Shown: positions 41,717 to 50,481 of the stretch, one piece after another
Numbering within the stretch: the first letter of the stretch is position 1
Layout of the letters: each line of letters opens with the position of its first letter
Source of the DNA: Candidatus Aminicenantota bacterium
GTDB lineage: Bacteria; Acidobacteriota; Aminicenantia; UBA2199
Assembly: GCA_011772425.1 (NCBI GenBank)
Contig: WVZO01000533.1
Span: 1 to 64,000 of the forward strand
Reading direction: 5' to 3'
DNA length: 64,000 bases
Notes under the pieces: model-generated
The model's database searches: none
What the model was told of the DNA's origin: nothing
What the model saw: only the letters and a program-made list of their open reading frames with translations
Translations under genes and position numbers: made by a program

Positions 41717-43450
41717 ATGCGTAATAAAGATATTATACTTAAATTTCTTAAATTTTACAAGCCTTATATTTCAAAAGTGGTTAAAGCAGCGCTTTTAATG
41801 ATTACGGTCTCTTTATTGCAGCTTCCGCTCCCCCTGCTTACCATGTATATTATCGACAATGTCCTGGTGAAAAAAGATTATCATTTATTAACGATTCTAT
41901 GTGCTTTACTGCTTTTTATCGGCCTGGTGAGTATCGCGGCGAGTTTTTTACAGGGATACTACCTCCAATACATCCGGCTGCGGGTAATGAGTGATATACG
42001 CAATCGCTTGTTTAACCATATCATCCGGTCTAATATCTCCTTTTTCAAAAAACATCAAACCGGGGACTTGATGGCAAGAGTTTTAAATGATATTTCCGCT
42101 TCACAGGGATTATTCGCCGATACCATCGTCAATTTATTAAGGAATTCGGCTACCTTAATTTTCGGTGTGATTATCATATTTACTCTAAACTGGCGTCTGG
42201 CAATACTATCGCTGCTGTCACTGCCGTTTTTTATATCATCCCTTCTCATTTTCGCGGAAAAAATAAAAAAAATGAGCAAGAAATCCCAGCAAAGATACTC
42301 CGAAGTTTCCCTGACACTCAACGAATCGCTGCAGGCACCGGAAGTGGTTAAAGGGTTTTTAAGAGAGAACCGGGAAAAATTAAAGTTTTTCTCCCGGATC
42401 AATCGACTGGTAAAACAGAGAATTAAAACCATTATGTTATCGATGACCTCCAGCAATCTGACATCATTGGTGGGAATGCTTGCACCATTGATGGTGTTGT
42501 GGTACGGGGGCCAACAGGTTATGGCCGGACATTTAACCCTGGGGGGATTTGTTGCTTTCAACTCCTTTTTAATGTACCTGTTTAATCCCATCCAGAGCCT
42601 GATCGGCTTAAACCTCTCCATTCAATCCTCCCTGGGGGCAGCCGAACGAATTTTCGAGCTGCTGGGGAAAAAAACCGAAGATTATGACCGGGGTCAACAC
42701 ATCAACATATTGCAAAACAAAATTTCCGTCCGCCGCCTGTTTTTTTCCTATGACGGTAAAACCAATGTGCTCAACGATATCAATTTCGATATCCATGCCG
42801 GGGAGAAAATCGCGGTTATTGGAGCCAGCGGTTCGGGAAAGTCCACACTGGTCAACCTGCTGCTCAGGTTTTATGACGTAAAACAAGGAAAAATCCTGGT
42901 AGACGGTATGGATTTACAGGATTTATCGTTGAAATGCATCAGGGAACAAATCGGTATTGTCCACCAGGATTCCTTCCTATTCTCGGGAACGATTTTAGAA
43001 AACATTTCCTATGGTAAACGGGAGACGGGACACGCACACATCATCGAGGCGGCAAAAGCCGCCAATATGCACGATTATATTATGAAACTTCCTGCCGGGT
43101 ACCATACCTACGTGGGGGAACGGGGTCTGCAGTTATCCGGCGGCGAGCGCCAGAGAATCGCACTGGCCAGGATGTTCTTGAAAGCACCCTCGGTGATCAT
43201 TCTTGATGAATCCATGTCCCAACTGGATTGCGAAAATGAAAAACAAATTTTGGAAAACCTGTTTTCCTCTTACGCGGATAAAACCATTATCATTATCACT
43301 CACCGTCCCAGTTTGATCAACTATTTCGACCGGGTGCTGCTGCTGGATAAAGGACGGTTAACGGCCATCGAGGAAAAAAAGGATATTTTATTAAGTCTCA
43401 AAAATAATACATTGTTTGATACAAAGGAGATGTTCTATGGAAAAAATTAA
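41717..43450 (+). CDS. ABC exporter (fused permease-ATPase), probable peptide export
   Basis: 577 residues. Six transmembrane helices (about 20-300) are followed by an ATPase domain: Walker A GASGSGKST, Q-loop VHQDSFLF, signature LSGGERQR, Walker B VIILDES and the H-loop ITHRPS. It lacks an N-terminal C39 peptidase domain, so it cannot itself cut a double-Gly leader. Position directly after the maturase and precursor indicates export of the mature peptide. Its final 14 nt overlap the next gene. Confidence 0.92.
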   Translation: MRNKDIILKFLKFYKPYISKVVKAALLMITVSLLQLPLPLLTMYIIDNVLVKKDYHLLTILCALLLFIGLVSIAASFLQGYYLQYIRLRVMSDIRNRLFNHIIRSNISFFKKHQTGDLMARVLNDISASQGLFADTIVNLLRNSATLIFGVIIIFTLNWRLAILSLLSLPFFISSLLIFAEKIKKMSKKSQQRYSEVSLTLNESLQAPEVVKGFLRENREKLKFFSRINRLVKQRIKTIMLSMTSSNLTSLVGMLAPLMVLWYGGQQVMAGHLTLGGFVAFNSFLMYLFNPIQSLIGLNLSIQSSLGAAERIFELLGKKTEDYDRGQHINILQNKISVRRLFFSYDGKTNVLNDINFDIHAGEKIAVIGASGSGKSTLVNLLLRFYDVKQGKILVDGMDLQDLSLKCIREQIGIVHQDSFLFSGTILENISYGKRETGHAHIIEAAKAANMHDYIMKLPAGYHTYVGERGLQLSGGERQRIALARMFLKAPSVIILDESMSQLDCENEKQILENLFSSYADKTIIIITHRPSLINYFDRVLLLDKGRLTAIEEKKDILLSLKNNTLFDTKEMFYGKN

Positions 43451-45908
43451 CCCACCGTGGAAAACCAGGTCATTTATTAAGTTAACCTCAACGTTTCTTA
43501 TCCTTGAATTATTTCTTTTCTGTCTCGGCTACGGCCAACAAAACACATCTCCAAGTCAATATGACCGCATCGTTAGTAACGCCCAAAAATCCTATAAAGG
43601 GTTATTTAACCTGTTCATCACTGAGGGTAATACGTATTGCGAGATTCCCGGGAAACTCCTGGGTAAAGAAATGATATTGGTATCCCGTGCGGTCAAAGTC
43701 CCCCATTTCTTTGATTTTCCAGGAAAAAAAATACAGGAGCGCATCATCCGCTGGGAGAAATTTAACGGAAAAATCCTCCTCAGGGACATTTCCTGTGTTT
43801 ATATCACCGATAAAAAAAAGAAATCACCCTTTGATCAAGCGGTGGAAGACACAAATTTCCAGCCGATCCTGGCTGTTTTCCCAATAATCACGACGAACAA
43901 TGAAAAAACCACATTTATCATTGATATCGAATTTCTTTTCATCTCCGACTCCCAATTCATCAGTTTTAACCAAGAATTGAGAAAGAAGTATAAAATTCGC
44001 GGCCTGGATAAAAGAAAAAGTTTCATTCTTTCTTACAACAGTTTTCCTAAAAATATCGAAATACGAAACTTGTTAACCTATTATTCATCGTTGGATGACT
44101 TTCCGGGCTCGTTTTCCGTCGAACTGTATCATACGATATATTTATTACCTGAAAACCCCATGCAGCCCCGGCTGGCGGATCAACGCACCGGGTATAGCCA
44201 AGTGAGTGTTAAAGACTATAAAGAAGATAAGTATATCATCGGCGATTGCCACTATATCACGCGCTGGAGATTGGAACCCAAAGACAAAAACGCCTATTAT
44301 AAAGGGAAATTGGTAGAACCGATTCAACCCATTGTTTTTTACATCGATCCCGCCACCCCGGAGAAATGGCGTCCGTATATTAAAAAAGGGGTGGAGAATT
44401 GGAATGCCGCATTCGCAGCCGCGGGCTTTAAAAATGCCGTTATCGCCAAAGACCCCCCGGGTTTAAAGAAAAACCCGGATTTTCATGCCGATGATATCCG
44501 GTATTCGGTGATTCGTTATTGTGCGTCAACCCAGGAGAACTGCCTGGCTCCCCGGGTGGTTGATCCCAGAACCGGCGAGATCCTTGAAAGCGATATCCTC
44601 TGGTCTCATAGTATCATGAATCAATTAAGACGATGGTATTTTGTGCAAACCGCCGCGTCAAACCCGGAAGCCCGTAAAATCCCCCTTGATGATGACGTTA
44701 TGGGAGAGTTAATCACCTTCCTGGTGTCCCATGAAGTGGGGCACAGCCTTGGGCTGAAACATAACATGAGGGCCAGTGCCTCTGTCCCGGTGGAATCCCT
44801 GCGTTCTGCTTCTTTTACCTGGGAAAAAGGATTGGCCCCCTCGATTATGGACTACGTCCGTTTTAACTATGTTGCGCAGCCGGGGGATAAGCGGGTTCGC
44901 TTTATTCCTAAGATTAGCGATTATGATATCTTTGCCGTTCGCTTTGGTTACCGGCTCATCCCCAATGCCAAATCACCGGAAGATGAACAGCCTGTCCTGA
45001 ACCAATGGTTCAAGGAAAAGGAGAATGATCCCCGGTATATTTACGGCGACGAAAACCTGATGGACCCGGCAGCGCAAACGGAAGACCTGGGGGATAATGC
45101 CGTCAAAGCCGGGGAATACGGAATCGCCAACTTAAAACGAATTACGGCCAACCTGGTCAAATGGACCTGCAAAACCGGCCATGACTACAGTGAATTAAAA
45201 ACATTGTACAAGGAGATTTTTCGCCACTGGAACCATTTGATGGTCCATGCCGCCAAAAACATCGGCGGTATTTACAAAACTCCAAAGGTGACCGGTCAGG
45301 AGGGCCCGGTTTATGAATTTGTCCCTGCCAATATTCAAAAAAATGCGTTAAGATTCCTCTGCAAACATCTCTTTAACACGCCGCGCTGGCTCATCACTGA
45401 GAATATCTTTCCACTGACCCGCCATTCAGGGATGGTGGAGCGTATTCGGCTGTACCAGGTGAATATCTTACACTTGATCATCAACCCGGCAACGTTACAG
45501 CGTCTCATCGAGGCTGAAGCGAGAATCGGCAATCACGCCTACTCCCTGGCAGAGTTTATGACTGAGCTGCGGGAGAGCCTGTGGAAGGAATTGAAAACCG
45601 GTGAAATCCCCGACGGATATCGAAGAAACCTGCAGCGGGGATACCTGGCTCGTTTGCAATACCTGGTAACCAGGGAACCCAAACCCATGCCCTTGAAATA
45701 TCAACGCCTGACTACCGTGGTAAATGTGAATCAATCCGATATACGGCCGGTCATTCGTTTCCAATTGAAAACACTTAAAAAAGACATTGAAATGTCTTTA
45801 AAAAATGACCCGGATCAGCTCACCCGCATACACCTGGAGGATGCCCTGGTACGCATCACAAACATCCTGGAATTCAAACCAATAATGGTAAAGGACAATG
45901 AAAAATAA
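43437..45908 (+). CDS. Secreted zinc-dependent metalloprotease (DUF5117/DUF4953-like)
   Basis: A signal peptide (about 12-34) is followed by a beta-rich N-terminal domain of about 250 residues (GLFNLFITEGNTYCEIP, LGKEMILVSRAV) and a zincin domain. The zincin has VSHEVGHSLGLKHN, an extended HExxHxxGxxH zinc site near residue 431, and a downstream SIMDYVRFNY Met-turn. Together these define the large DUF5117/DUF4953 zinc metalloproteases. It may process the leader of the co-encoded peptide outside the cytoplasm, or simply degrade proteins. GGAG lies before the ATG at 43437; a TTG further upstream precedes that site and is rejected. Confidence 0.9.
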   Translation: MEKINPPWKTRSFIKLTSTFLILELFLFCLGYGQQNTSPSQYDRIVSNAQKSYKGLFNLFITEGNTYCEIPGKLLGKEMILVSRAVKVPHFFDFPGKKIQERIIRWEKFNGKILLRDISCVYITDKKKKSPFDQAVEDTNFQPILAVFPIITTNNEKTTFIIDIEFLFISDSQFISFNQELRKKYKIRGLDKRKSFILSYNSFPKNIEIRNLLTYYSSLDDFPGSFSVELYHTIYLLPENPMQPRLADQRTGYSQVSVKDYKEDKYIIGDCHYITRWRLEPKDKNAYYKGKLVEPIQPIVFYIDPATPEKWRPYIKKGVENWNAAFAAAGFKNAVIAKDPPGLKKNPDFHADDIRYSVIRYCASTQENCLAPRVVDPRTGEILESDILWSHSIMNQLRRWYFVQTAASNPEARKIPLDDDVMGELITFLVSHEVGHSLGLKHNMRASASVPVESLRSASFTWEKGLAPSIMDYVRFNYVAQPGDKRVRFIPKISDYDIFAVRFGYRLIPNAKSPEDEQPVLNQWFKEKENDPRYIYGDENLMDPAAQTEDLGDNAVKAGEYGIANLKRITANLVKWTCKTGHDYSELKTLYKEIFRHWNHLMVHAAKNIGGIYKTPKVTGQEGPVYEFVPANIQKNALRFLCKHLFNTPRWLITENIFPLTRHSGMVERIRLYQVNILHLIINPATLQRLIEAEARIGNHAYSLAEFMTELRESLWKELKTGEIPDGYRRNLQRGYLARLQYLVTREPKPMPLKYQRLTTVVNVNQSDIRPVIRFQLKTLKKDIEMSLKNDPDQLTRIHLEDALVRITNILEFKPIMVKDNEK

Positions 45909-45959
45909 AACACCATCAATAACCATAACAATAGAAATGCAGCAGGAGGTGTGGAAACA

Positions 45960-47120
45960 ATGAAAAAGAAAAAAATAAGTGTTGTGATCCTGTGTATCTT
46001 GATCGCATCTTTCTTCGCCCGGTTATATCCCGGAACAGTCGAGGAAAAGGACGAAAACACCGCTGTTCCGTTAAACAAGGATGCCGGGAGAATTGTGCAA
46101 TTAAAGGAAATAATGAGATTTTCAGATGACCCGGAGAACCCGACCGCCTATTTTTTTAAATATCCCCGCAGACTAAAAATAGCCCCGGACGGCAGTATTT
46201 TTGTTGCCGATAGGAAACAATTGTTGAAGTTTGATGCCACCGGGAAATTCGAAAAAAATTATTACCGACATGGTCAGGGTCCCGGGGAGATGCTTTATTT
46301 AAGTAATTACACCTTTAACCGCAGCGACAACACCATTATCCTTCACGACAATGGTCAGAATAAAATCATCATTATGGATATGAAGGGCAACCTGGTCCGG
46401 GAGTTTAAATACAGGCCCAGGGGAAGAAAGATTTTTATCAAGGCTTACGACAAGCATTACTTTTTTTTCGAAAAGAAACCAGCCGACACCAAAGGTAAAC
46501 TGAAAATATATGAAATCCCCATGAGTTTAGTATCGGTATCGGCGGATGGGAATGAAATTGCGGACAGGTTCCAATTCCCCTTAAGATACATGATATTAAA
46601 ATCCGGGGACCGCTCCTTTACGACGCCGCGAGCAAGATTAATTGTTCGTTCCCTTGAACCGCATTTTTTGATTATTTCACATACCCCGGAATATCAAATC
46701 AAATGGTTCAGCTTAAAAGAAAACCGGGTAATTTTACGATTTAACCGGGAATACCGGAGAATAGAGGTCACGCCTGAGACGCGGGAATACGCCCACGGCG
46801 GCAATTATGATAAGATATCCATCGGCGGACAATTTCATAAGGTGCCGGTGGCTAAGTACCTGGATGATATTCAAACATTTTTCCGGATTCAGGATCGGTT
46901 GTGGGTGGTCACCTCAACAGTGGATAAAACCAAAGGGATATTGGTGGACGTGTTTGACCGGGAGGGAAAATACATCGATAATTTTTACCTTAAATACCCG
47001 GAATATGTGGAACCCTATCGCGCTGCCCGTTGGCTGAGCACGGTTCACAACGAGTTTATTTTCGCCATCGAGGAAATAGAAGGTGAATGGTTCCTGGTGA
47101 AATATAAAGTAGAAACGTAA
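45960..47120 (+). CDS. Secreted 6-bladed beta-propeller protein
   Basis: After a signal peptide (about 1-25) the protein shows repeated strand motifs of NHL/6-bladed type: RRLKIAPDGSIFVADRKQLLKFDATGKF, HGQGPGEMLYLSNYTF, IIIMDMKGNLVREFKY, RLWVVTSTV and VDVFDREGKYIDNFYL. Such proteins mediate binding outside the cytoplasm and are common in Bacteroidota and related bacteria. AGGAGG lies 10 nt before the ATG; the GTG at 45951 is too close to it. Last intact gene of the plus-strand peptide operon. Confidence 0.82.
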   Translation: MKKKKISVVILCILIASFFARLYPGTVEEKDENTAVPLNKDAGRIVQLKEIMRFSDDPENPTAYFFKYPRRLKIAPDGSIFVADRKQLLKFDATGKFEKNYYRHGQGPGEMLYLSNYTFNRSDNTIILHDNGQNKIIIMDMKGNLVREFKYRPRGRKIFIKAYDKHYFFFEKKPADTKGKLKIYEIPMSLVSVSADGNEIADRFQFPLRYMILKSGDRSFTTPRARLIVRSLEPHFLIISHTPEYQIKWFSLKENRVILRFNREYRRIEVTPETREYAHGGNYDKISIGGQFHKVPVAKYLDDIQTFFRIQDRLWVVTSTVDKTKGILVDVFDREGKYIDNFYLKYPEYVEPYRAARWLSTVHNEFIFAIEEIEGEWFLVKYKVET

Positions 47121-47163
47121 CCGGGAGCTTTTTTACTCCTTTTGACAAGTTCCCCGGATATTA

Positions 47164-47385
47164 GTGGCGGAAGTGGAAAAGGCCCAGGCCTATTAAGAGA
47201 AAAAGAAAGGCGAAGCCATCGCTGCGACAGAAGCGCGGGACCGGGTTCTTAAAGAACTGGAAGAATGGGTCACATCGTTCTGGAAGGTGTGTCGAATCGC
47301 CATGGGGGATCAACCGGGATACAAAGTAAAATTGGAGATGAAACTGAGATCAAAATCCTTAAAGGGGACGGCGTCCCCACCCTAA
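47164..47385 (+). pseudogene. Fragment of a small helical protein gene with internal stop
   Basis: Frame from 47164: VAEVEKAQAY, stop, EKKKGEAIAATEARDRVLKE and LEEWVTSFWKVCRIAMGDQP. This helical, Ala/Glu-rich pattern with a conserved EW and RIA looks like the end of a real small protein, disrupted by a stop (TAA at 47194) and lacking a proper start. Its 3' end runs into a palindromic GGGGACGGCGTCCCC hairpin similar to the one at 2024. Family not known to me. Confidence 0.55.
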
Positions 47386-47430
47386 GAAGGTCCTTTTAAT
47401 ACAGTAAACAGCAGGCATGGAGGATGAAAA

Positions 47431-47468
47431 AAAGCCACCTTCTTCACCATTAAAGAAGGTGGCTTTTT
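47431..47468. terminator. Bidirectional rho-independent terminator
   Basis: AAAGCCACCTTCTT (47431-47444) pairs perfectly with AAGAAGGTGGCTTT (47453-47466), an A-run precedes and a T-run follows. It separates the plus-strand peptide operon from the convergent papain-like gene and can serve both. Confidence 0.85.
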
Positions 47469-47503
47469 AGTGACGCTGGTGTGTTAAAGCGATCAGCCGT
47501 TAA

Positions 47504-48760
47504 TTATTTCCCATATATCGGCTCTGGCGGATCGATGGGATCTTCATGAATGCAGGGGTCCTGCATCATCTCCACCACCTGGTCCGGGCAGGCTATCTCC
47601 AAATATCTGACTTCATTATTTACCTCTATCCTCCAGAAGGGCTTGGAGCGAAGACAGGTGAAATAGCAGGGGGTGAAAACCACTTCAGCCTGAGCAGTAC
47701 TCATTTCTTCCATTGTCAGTTCCAGGTTATAGGCCACCGCCTCAAAGGCTTTGTTCTTATCCACATAGGTCAGGGGTTCGTCATAGGCGGTCACTTCCTC
47801 GAAGTTACCGGTGAAGGCATTCACCAGTACACAGATCCTGGTAAGCTTTTTTTCAGCTTCATTTTCCAGGGCATAGGGTACAATATAGTAATAGGGAACC
47901 ACTGCACCTTTTTCTAAGTTGGGATTGATTTCTTCGCGAACAAGAATGGGATCAAGAGGCTTCACTTTTTTATCAGATTTTTTTAATAAGGCGTAGGCCG
48001 GGTCTTTTTTGTACAGCTTTAATTTCTTTTTCCAGTAATCAGCATAGTCAATAGCTTGTTGAGGGGTAATAACCACATCGCCGATTCTACTTTCCACTGC
48101 GGCGTATACTTTTCCCAGTGGGACCGGAGGGGGTTCGATAATGGCCACATAATAACCATACCAGGTTCCGGGAGCATTCACCGGACCATACCAGTAGTTG
48201 CTGTACCAGACCGATCCGGACACGGTGGTGGTCGCCCCTTGATTGGGAGGCCAGGGGTCCCGGATGGTAATCTCCTGCAGCACCGGGTTGCTGCCGGCAA
48301 CCGGTTCAACATCAGTCTGAAACGCCTTAATAACCACCCAATGCTGCGCTTCATAGATGAGCGTGGGTACCCCGTAATGCCTGCTGTTCATCCAATAAAG
48401 GACATCAAACATCAACTCTTCCCTCACCGGGTCTGTCATGAGTGACCATGTTCCCGACGGCGGTGGATTGAGACTTAACAGCGTCAGTTGTAGACCTTGA
48501 GGGTCTGTGGCCCAGTTAGCGGGCTCACCCGGCTTATTGTTGATCTGTATCTCATCCCAAATGATTGATTGCTGGATATATTCGCAGTCGTTGGGGTCCG
48601 GGTATCCATTCATGATCATTTGAGCCGATGCGGCCCCGCACCAGTTCCAGACTTCTTGACCATACAGTGGAATGTTAAGATCTACCACCCACTGGCCAGA
48701 AACCGGGGAAGCCAAAACCAAAACACACACAAATAAAAGCCCAAACGCTTTCTTAACCAT
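47504..48760 (-). CDS. Secreted papain-like (C39/C70-type) cysteine peptidase
   Basis: A signal peptide (about 1-22) precedes a papain-like core: IPLYGQEVWNWCGAASAQMIM contains the oxyanion Gln and catalytic Cys, EAQHWVVIKAF the His and IRDPWPP the Asp/Asn position. The remaining ~220 residues have no assigned domain but include VYAAVESRIGDVVITPQQAI and a C-terminal region with several Cys. Probably exported. The neighbouring secreted serpin could be an inhibitor of such peptidases. Confidence 0.82.
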   Translation of the reverse strand: MVKKAFGLLFVCVLVLASPVSGQWVVDLNIPLYGQEVWNWCGAASAQMIMNGYPDPNDCEYIQQSIIWDEIQINNKPGEPANWATDPQGLQLTLLSLNPPPSGTWSLMTDPVREELMFDVLYWMNSRHYGVPTLIYEAQHWVVIKAFQTDVEPVAGSNPVLQEITIRDPWPPNQGATTTVSGSVWYSNYWYGPVNAPGTWYGYYVAIIEPPPVPLGKVYAAVESRIGDVVITPQQAIDYADYWKKKLKLYKKDPAYALLKKSDKKVKPLDPILVREEINPNLEKGAVVPYYYIVPYALENEAEKKLTRICVLVNAFTGNFEEVTAYDEPLTYVDKNKAFEAVAYNLELTMEEMSTAQAEVVFTPCYFTCLRSKPFWRIEVNNEVRYLEIACPDQVVEMMQDPCIHEDPIDPPEPIYGK

Positions 48761-49052
48761 AGCTTCTTCTCCTTTTTTATTTATTTTTAATTATACTTAG
48801 CCTATGAATAGCTGGATGTTATCTCTTTCCTGGCACTCGAAAGAGTAAGAAAAATAATCCCGGATACTGGTGCGTGTTACTTTTGCCTTTACCCTGTGCA
48901 AACCACATGATTCCACTCCGGAACGTTGCGTACCTTATTCTAAACCATTCGTGGAAAAAGTCAAGCGCTGGGAAGAAAAAAATTTTTTTATTAAAATTAG
49001 CAATATTATATATTATAATAGTATTGTAAAAATATAAAAAGGAAGGCAATAG
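48761..49052. other. Divergent intergenic region, 48761-49052
   Basis: The gap between the papain-like gene and the serpin holds AT-rich sequence with a TATATTATAATAG box near 49010 that could be a -10 element for the serpin. No clear -35 was found, and no gene. Confidence 0.35.
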
Positions 49053-49124
49053 ATGAACGCTCAAGACCAGCAGATAGGAAATATAAAAGGAGGGAATCAT
49101 GAACACCATACTTCCGGGATTTAA
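49053..49124 (+). CDS. Possible 23-codon upstream ORF overlapping the serpin start
   Basis: AAGGAAGG precedes an ATG opening MNAQDQQIGNIKGGNHEHHT. The ORF ends 26 nt inside the serpin gene in another frame. It contains the serpin ribosome binding site and could couple translation. Weak evidence; may be chance. Confidence 0.25.
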   Translation: MNAQDQQIGNIKGGNHEHHTSGI

Positions 49125-50457
49125 ACCGGGTGTAATCTGTTTGTTAATGTCATTGGCATTGGTTTTTTTCTTTAGTGCCTGCCGGCAGGGCAGCAATGGG
49201 GTGTCACCGGTTCGCAATGGTAATGAGCTCAAGTCTCCCCTGGCGCGTGATACGTCTCCAGCCTACAGCGAAAACGAATTAAGGCAATTGGTCAGCAACA
49301 ACAACACCTTTGCTTTTGAGTTGTATCAAATGATTAAGGACAAAGCGGATAATTTGTTTTTTTCCCCTTACAGCATTACGGTGGCCCTGGCAATGACCTA
49401 TGCCGGAGCCAGGAGCCAAACCGAAACCCAAATGGCAGCGACATTACATTTCAATTTCCCGCAGGACAAACTGCATTCGCTTTTCAATGCCCTGGACCTG
49501 GAACTGGCCAACCGGAAACAGAGTGAAACCAAGGAAGACGATGAGGGCGGTAAATATCTAAAGCTAAACATCGCCAATGCCATATGGGCCCAGGAGGACC
49601 ATCCGTTTCTTGATGAGTACCTGGATATACTGGCAATTAATTATGGTGCGGGGATATGGCTGGTGGATTTCAAGTCCAACCCGGAGCAGGCGCGTCTGAC
49701 CATCAACGATTGGGTTGCCCGGCAAACAGAAAATAAAATAACGGATCTCCTGGAGGAAAGCCAGATTGACCGGTTTACCAGGCTGGTATTGACCAATGCC
49801 ATTTACTTTAACGCTGCCTGGGCAATTCCTTTTAACGAAGAGGTTACTTATGACGGCGATTTCTATCTCTCGAACGGCAGCACAATAACGGTTCCCATGA
49901 TGATACCCCAGGAAGGTTCCGGTGAAAATGGCGAAATATATACCACTGCCGAAGGACCCGGGTACCAGGCGGTAGAACTGCCCTATTATGGTGGGGAATT
50001 CTCAATGCTCATTGTTATCCCGGACCAGGGAACGTTTGCCACCTTTGAACAGAACCTGGATTACTCGTTGATCGAGGAGATTGTCAACAATTTGCGGGGG
50101 GAAGATATCACGTTACGGATGCCTAAGTTTGGCTGTGAATCGGAATTCGATCTGGCAAATGCTCTTGCCGGGATGGGCATGCCCGATGCGTTTAATAGTA
50201 ACCTTGCTGATTTTTCCGGCATCGATGGTGGGGTGGGCGGCCTTTATATCGGCGCGGTTGTTCACAATGCCTTTATAACCGTGGATGAAGCCGGAACAGA
50301 AGCGGCTGCCGCCACCGCAGTGGTTGTTTTCGGGGTCGGCGTCCGGAACCCCCGGGAAATAATCATTAACCGGCCTTTTATTTATATGATCCGGGATATG
50401 AAAACCAATACGATATTGTTCCTGGGCAGGGTAAAAAAACCAATCCCTCAAACATAA
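49099..50457 (+). CDS. Lipoprotein serpin (inhibitory type)
   Basis: An N-terminal hydrophobic segment ends in FFSAC, a lipobox, predicting a surface or periplasmic lipoprotein. The serpin fold is complete: NLFFSPYSITVALAMTYAGA, LVLTNAIYFNAAW, MMIPQEG and the C-terminal RPFIYMIRD. The reactive-centre hinge is VDEAGTEAAAATAVVVFG; the small residues at P12-P9 indicate an inhibitory serpin. If counted like alpha-1-antitrypsin, P1 would be Val followed by Gly, suggesting elastase-like targets, but loop length may differ. GGAGG lies before the ATG. Bacterial serpins protect against host or self proteases. Confidence 0.93.
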   Translation: MNTILPGFKPGVICLLMSLALVFFFSACRQGSNGVSPVRNGNELKSPLARDTSPAYSENELRQLVSNNNTFAFELYQMIKDKADNLFFSPYSITVALAMTYAGARSQTETQMAATLHFNFPQDKLHSLFNALDLELANRKQSETKEDDEGGKYLKLNIANAIWAQEDHPFLDEYLDILAINYGAGIWLVDFKSNPEQARLTINDWVARQTENKITDLLEESQIDRFTRLVLTNAIYFNAAWAIPFNEEVTYDGDFYLSNGSTITVPMMIPQEGSGENGEIYTTAEGPGYQAVELPYYGGEFSMLIVIPDQGTFATFEQNLDYSLIEEIVNNLRGEDITLRMPKFGCESEFDLANALAGMGMPDAFNSNLADFSGIDGGVGGLYIGAVVHNAFITVDEAGTEAAAATAVVVFGVGVRNPREIIINRPFIYMIRDMKTNTILFLGRVKKPIPQT

Positions 50458-50481
50458 GAGGGATTTTCCTGGGGAAGAAAT

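Noticed and set aside
48819-49232. 137-codon minus-strand ORF
   Set aside because: Covers an AT-rich divergent intergenic region and the serpin start antisense; atypical composition and no homology.
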